The position numbers and the translations under genes are program-made. Of a stretch of DNA of 64,000 bases, positions 62,344 to 64,000 are shown piece after piece. Within the stretch, counting starts at the first letter, position 1; each line of letters starts with the position of its first letter. Under the pieces are notes generated by a model, which had not been told where the DNA came from, searched no databases, and saw only the letters and a program-made list of their open reading frames with translations. Source of the DNA: Limosilactobacillus ingluviei DSM 15946. Its GTDB lineage: Bacteria; Bacillota; Bacilli; Lactobacillales; Lactobacillaceae. Location of the stretch: positions 1 through 64,000 of the forward strand of contig NZ_AZFK01000004.1 of the NCBI RefSeq assembly GCF_001435775.1, in the 5' to 3' direction.

Positions 62344-63678
62344 TTACTTCCGTGGGCGGTAATGGTTAAACAGCCCAACTGCCAGGAGCGCAGTGATAAA
62401 GTCAGCGCCGGCTTGGCTGGCTAAAATTCCCGTGTAGCCAAACGAGTGGGCGAAAACGATTAATACAAGGTAAAAGATCACCCCTTGCCGGCAGAAAGAA
62501 AGGATAAAAGCCGGCAAGGCTTTGCCCATTGATTGAAACATAGTCGTAAAGACTAAAATCAAACCAGCCAACGTGGCGGAGCTAACCAACCAGCGAATCA
62601 TGGTAATCCCATGCTTGATCACCGTTGGATCATGCATGAAACCACGAATCAAAGTTGGCGCAAGCAGCCAAATGACGCCGGTCATGATTAAAGCAAACCC
62701 GCAAACAACGGTCAAATCTAAGCGCATGGTTTCATTAAAACGTTTGGTATCCTTGGCCCCGTAAGTATAGCCAATTAAGGGTTGCGCACCAAAGGCAAAA
62801 CCGACAAAGACCATTGTGATGATCATACTGATTTTAAGGGAAATCCCCATGGCGGCCACACTGGAAGGGCCATAAGCAATCAGGTAACGATTGGTCAGTG
62901 CCATCGCAAAGGTCGACATTAAGTTGGTTACTGAAGCTGGAATCCCGATGGCTAAAATTTCCCCCTGCATACGGCGGGAAATCTTAGTTTCCCGTGGGGA
63001 CGTGGTGAGACGCTGACTTTTGGTCCGCAGGTAATAGATCATTAGCAGGTCGGCGAAAATATTACCGGTGACCGTAGCCAGGGCGGACCCCGCGGCGCCT
63101 AAACCGCAGGTGAAGATAAAGAAAGGATTCAACACAATGTTAATAACCGTCCCAATGACGCTGGCCTTCATCGATTCAACCGCTAAGCCCTCAGTACGTA
63201 AAATGTTTACTGGGGCGTAAAAAAAAACGATGAAGGGGGCGCCCGCGGCGATAACCAGGTAGTATTGACGGGCGTATTCCCAAGTGGCCGGGGTTGCTCC
63301 CAATAATTTTAATACTGGCGTTTGCAAAAGAAATAGGAGCACTAAGACGATCAAGCCGAGCAAAAAGCCGGCGGAAAAGCAATAACCACTGACGCGGCGA
63401 GCTTGGTCAAAGCGTTTCTCACCAAACAGGCGGGAAATCACGGAGGAACCACCTAAGCCGAGGATGTCGCCCAAAGCAACCATTAGGGTAAACAACGGGG
63501 CCCCTAAAGAGACCCCCGCTACTAAATTCGCGTTTTGCGTCTGAGCAACAAAAAAGGTGTCCACCAGGTTGTAAACCAAGGCGACGACCATGTTTAACAC
63601 CACCGGCAAAGCTAAAGTGAAGTAGGCCCGGCGTACGGAGGTGTGTTCAAATAATTCTTCCAAGATAACTTTCCTCAT
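62344..63678 (-). CDS. MATE family efflux transporter
   Basis: This 444-residue membrane protein has twelve hydrophobic segments in two homologous halves. The opening FTLALPVVLNMVVALVYNLV with VDTFFVAQ is the MATE signature, and the same theme recurs with GIPASVTNLMSTFAMALTNR near residue 245. GLGGSSVISRLFGEKRFDQA and FGAQPLIGYTYGAKDTKRF are the conserved loop motifs. It belongs to the DinF/VmrA-like bacterial branch, exporting drugs or cations with Na+ or H+. The ATG at 63678 was preferred. The longer frame begins before a TTGACA box and has no ribosome binding site. Even here the Shine-Dalgarno sequence is weak. Confidence 0.88.
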   Translation of the reverse strand: MRKVILEELFEHTSVRRAYFTLALPVVLNMVVALVYNLVDTFFVAQTQNANLVAGVSLGAPLFTLMVALGDILGLGGSSVISRLFGEKRFDQARRVSGYCFSAGFLLGLIVLVLLFLLQTPVLKLLGATPATWEYARQYYLVIAAGAPFIVFFYAPVNILRTEGLAVESMKASVIGTVINIVLNPFFIFTCGLGAAGSALATVTGNIFADLLMIYYLRTKSQRLTTSPRETKISRRMQGEILAIGIPASVTNLMSTFAMALTNRYLIAYGPSSVAAMGISLKISMIITMVFVGFAFGAQPLIGYTYGAKDTKRFNETMRLDLTVVCGFALIMTGVIWLLAPTLIRGFMHDPTVIKHGITMIRWLVSSATLAGLILVFTTMFQSMGKALPAFILSFCRQGVIFYLVLIVFAHSFGYTGILASQAGADFITALLAVGLFNHYRPRK

Positions 63679-63838
63679 GTAAGTTCTTTTTAATTTAAGC
63701 ATATCATATGGTGTCAAGTTCCGGATCGAGTTGGATTGGTCTAGGAAACTTATGTAAACTCGGAACCGTTTTCGCACTGTGAAAAGATATTTTAAACGGG
63801 AAATTGGACTAATTTATCATCATTTTCTCATTAAAGGC

Positions 63839-63867
63839 TTGGCAAAGGTAGGGCGGGGGATGATAAT
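63839..63867 (+). promoter_or_regulatory. promoter of the ammonium transporter gene
   Basis: TTGGCA and GATAAT are separated by 17 bp, 36 bp before the start codon. Confidence 0.55.
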
Positions 63868-63903
63868 AGCACCATTCATTGCAACAGAAAGGAATGATTG
63901 ATC

Positions 63904-64000
63904 ATGAATACAGCAAACGTCTTATTTATCATGCTGTCGAGCATCCTGGTCTTTTTCATGACCCCAGGGTTGGCATTTTTCTACGGGGGCTTAGTTCCCC
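63904..64000 (+). CDS. amt: ammonium transporter, 5' part only
   Basis: The first 32 codons are in the window. MNTANVLFIMLSSILVFFMT followed by PGLAFFYGGLVP is the first transmembrane helix and the GLAFFYGG signature of Amt/AmtB channels, which take up ammonium. AAAGGAATG precedes the ATG. The rest of the gene, and any glnK partner, lie to the right. Confidence 0.85.
   Translation, partial: MNTANVLFIMLSSILVFFMTPGLAFFYGGLVP

Overview
The window is 64 kb of a low-GC Gram-positive chromosome, and everything points to a lactobacillus: the ypbB-recQ, scpA-scpB-rluB, DUF1146-murA-mbl and cvfB-xerD-ribT gene orders, T-box, L-box and FMN-riboswitch leaders, and many peptidases. dnaE is followed directly by pyk with no pfkA between them, and pyk is the short form. 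That favours an obligately heterofermentative genus such as Limosilactobacillus. The species assignment is an inference. I see no rRNA, tRNA, IS element, prophage or CRISPR array.

Layout. 1-4.4 kb: cell-shape block downstream of where an atp operon would normally sit (DUF1146, a degenerate MurA paralogue, mbl, yidD, DUF2969, rodA). 4.5-6.6 kb: proBA. 6.6-14.4 kb: T-box-leuS, an orphan HicB-like protein, a YtgP/MurJ-type flippase, pdp, pepD. 14.5-17.5 kb: YfcC-type carrier with pepV. 17.5-27.6 kb: a complete acetyl-branch diaminopimelate/lysine pathway. lysC-dapF is on the minus strand and lysA-dapD-deacetylase-dapA-dapB-patA-asd on the plus strand behind an L-box lysine riboswitch. 27.6-33.7 kb: flavin reductase, patB, trmK-nif3, pepT, YitT and DUF2929 proteins. 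33.8-43 kb: dnaE, pyk, cvfB, a catalytically dead XerD-like protein, ribT, scpAB, rluB. 43-45.6 kb: T-box-nhaC and FMN riboswitch-ribU. 45.7-52.9 kb: ypbB-recQ, LysM protein, cmk, rpsA, der, hup. 53-58.4 kb: PEPCK-like P-loop protein, TPR protein, GNAT remnant, ArsC/Spx-like protein, YjeM-type permease. 58.5-64 kb: minus-strand M20 peptidase and carrier behind a leader-peptide attenuator, butA, a MATE transporter, and the start of amt.

The most notable items are: (1) the leader of the carrier-M20 operon, with a 14-codon leader ORF holding two Trp codons and two mutually exclusive RNA folds around a terminator; (2) two housekeeping-enzyme look-alikes that have lost their catalytic residues (MurA-like and XerD-like); (3) a PEPCK/HprK-like P-loop protein of unknown function; (4) a T-box in front of an NhaC-type carrier. 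Starts were chosen by Shine-Dalgarno position. Several differ from the longest possible reading frame.
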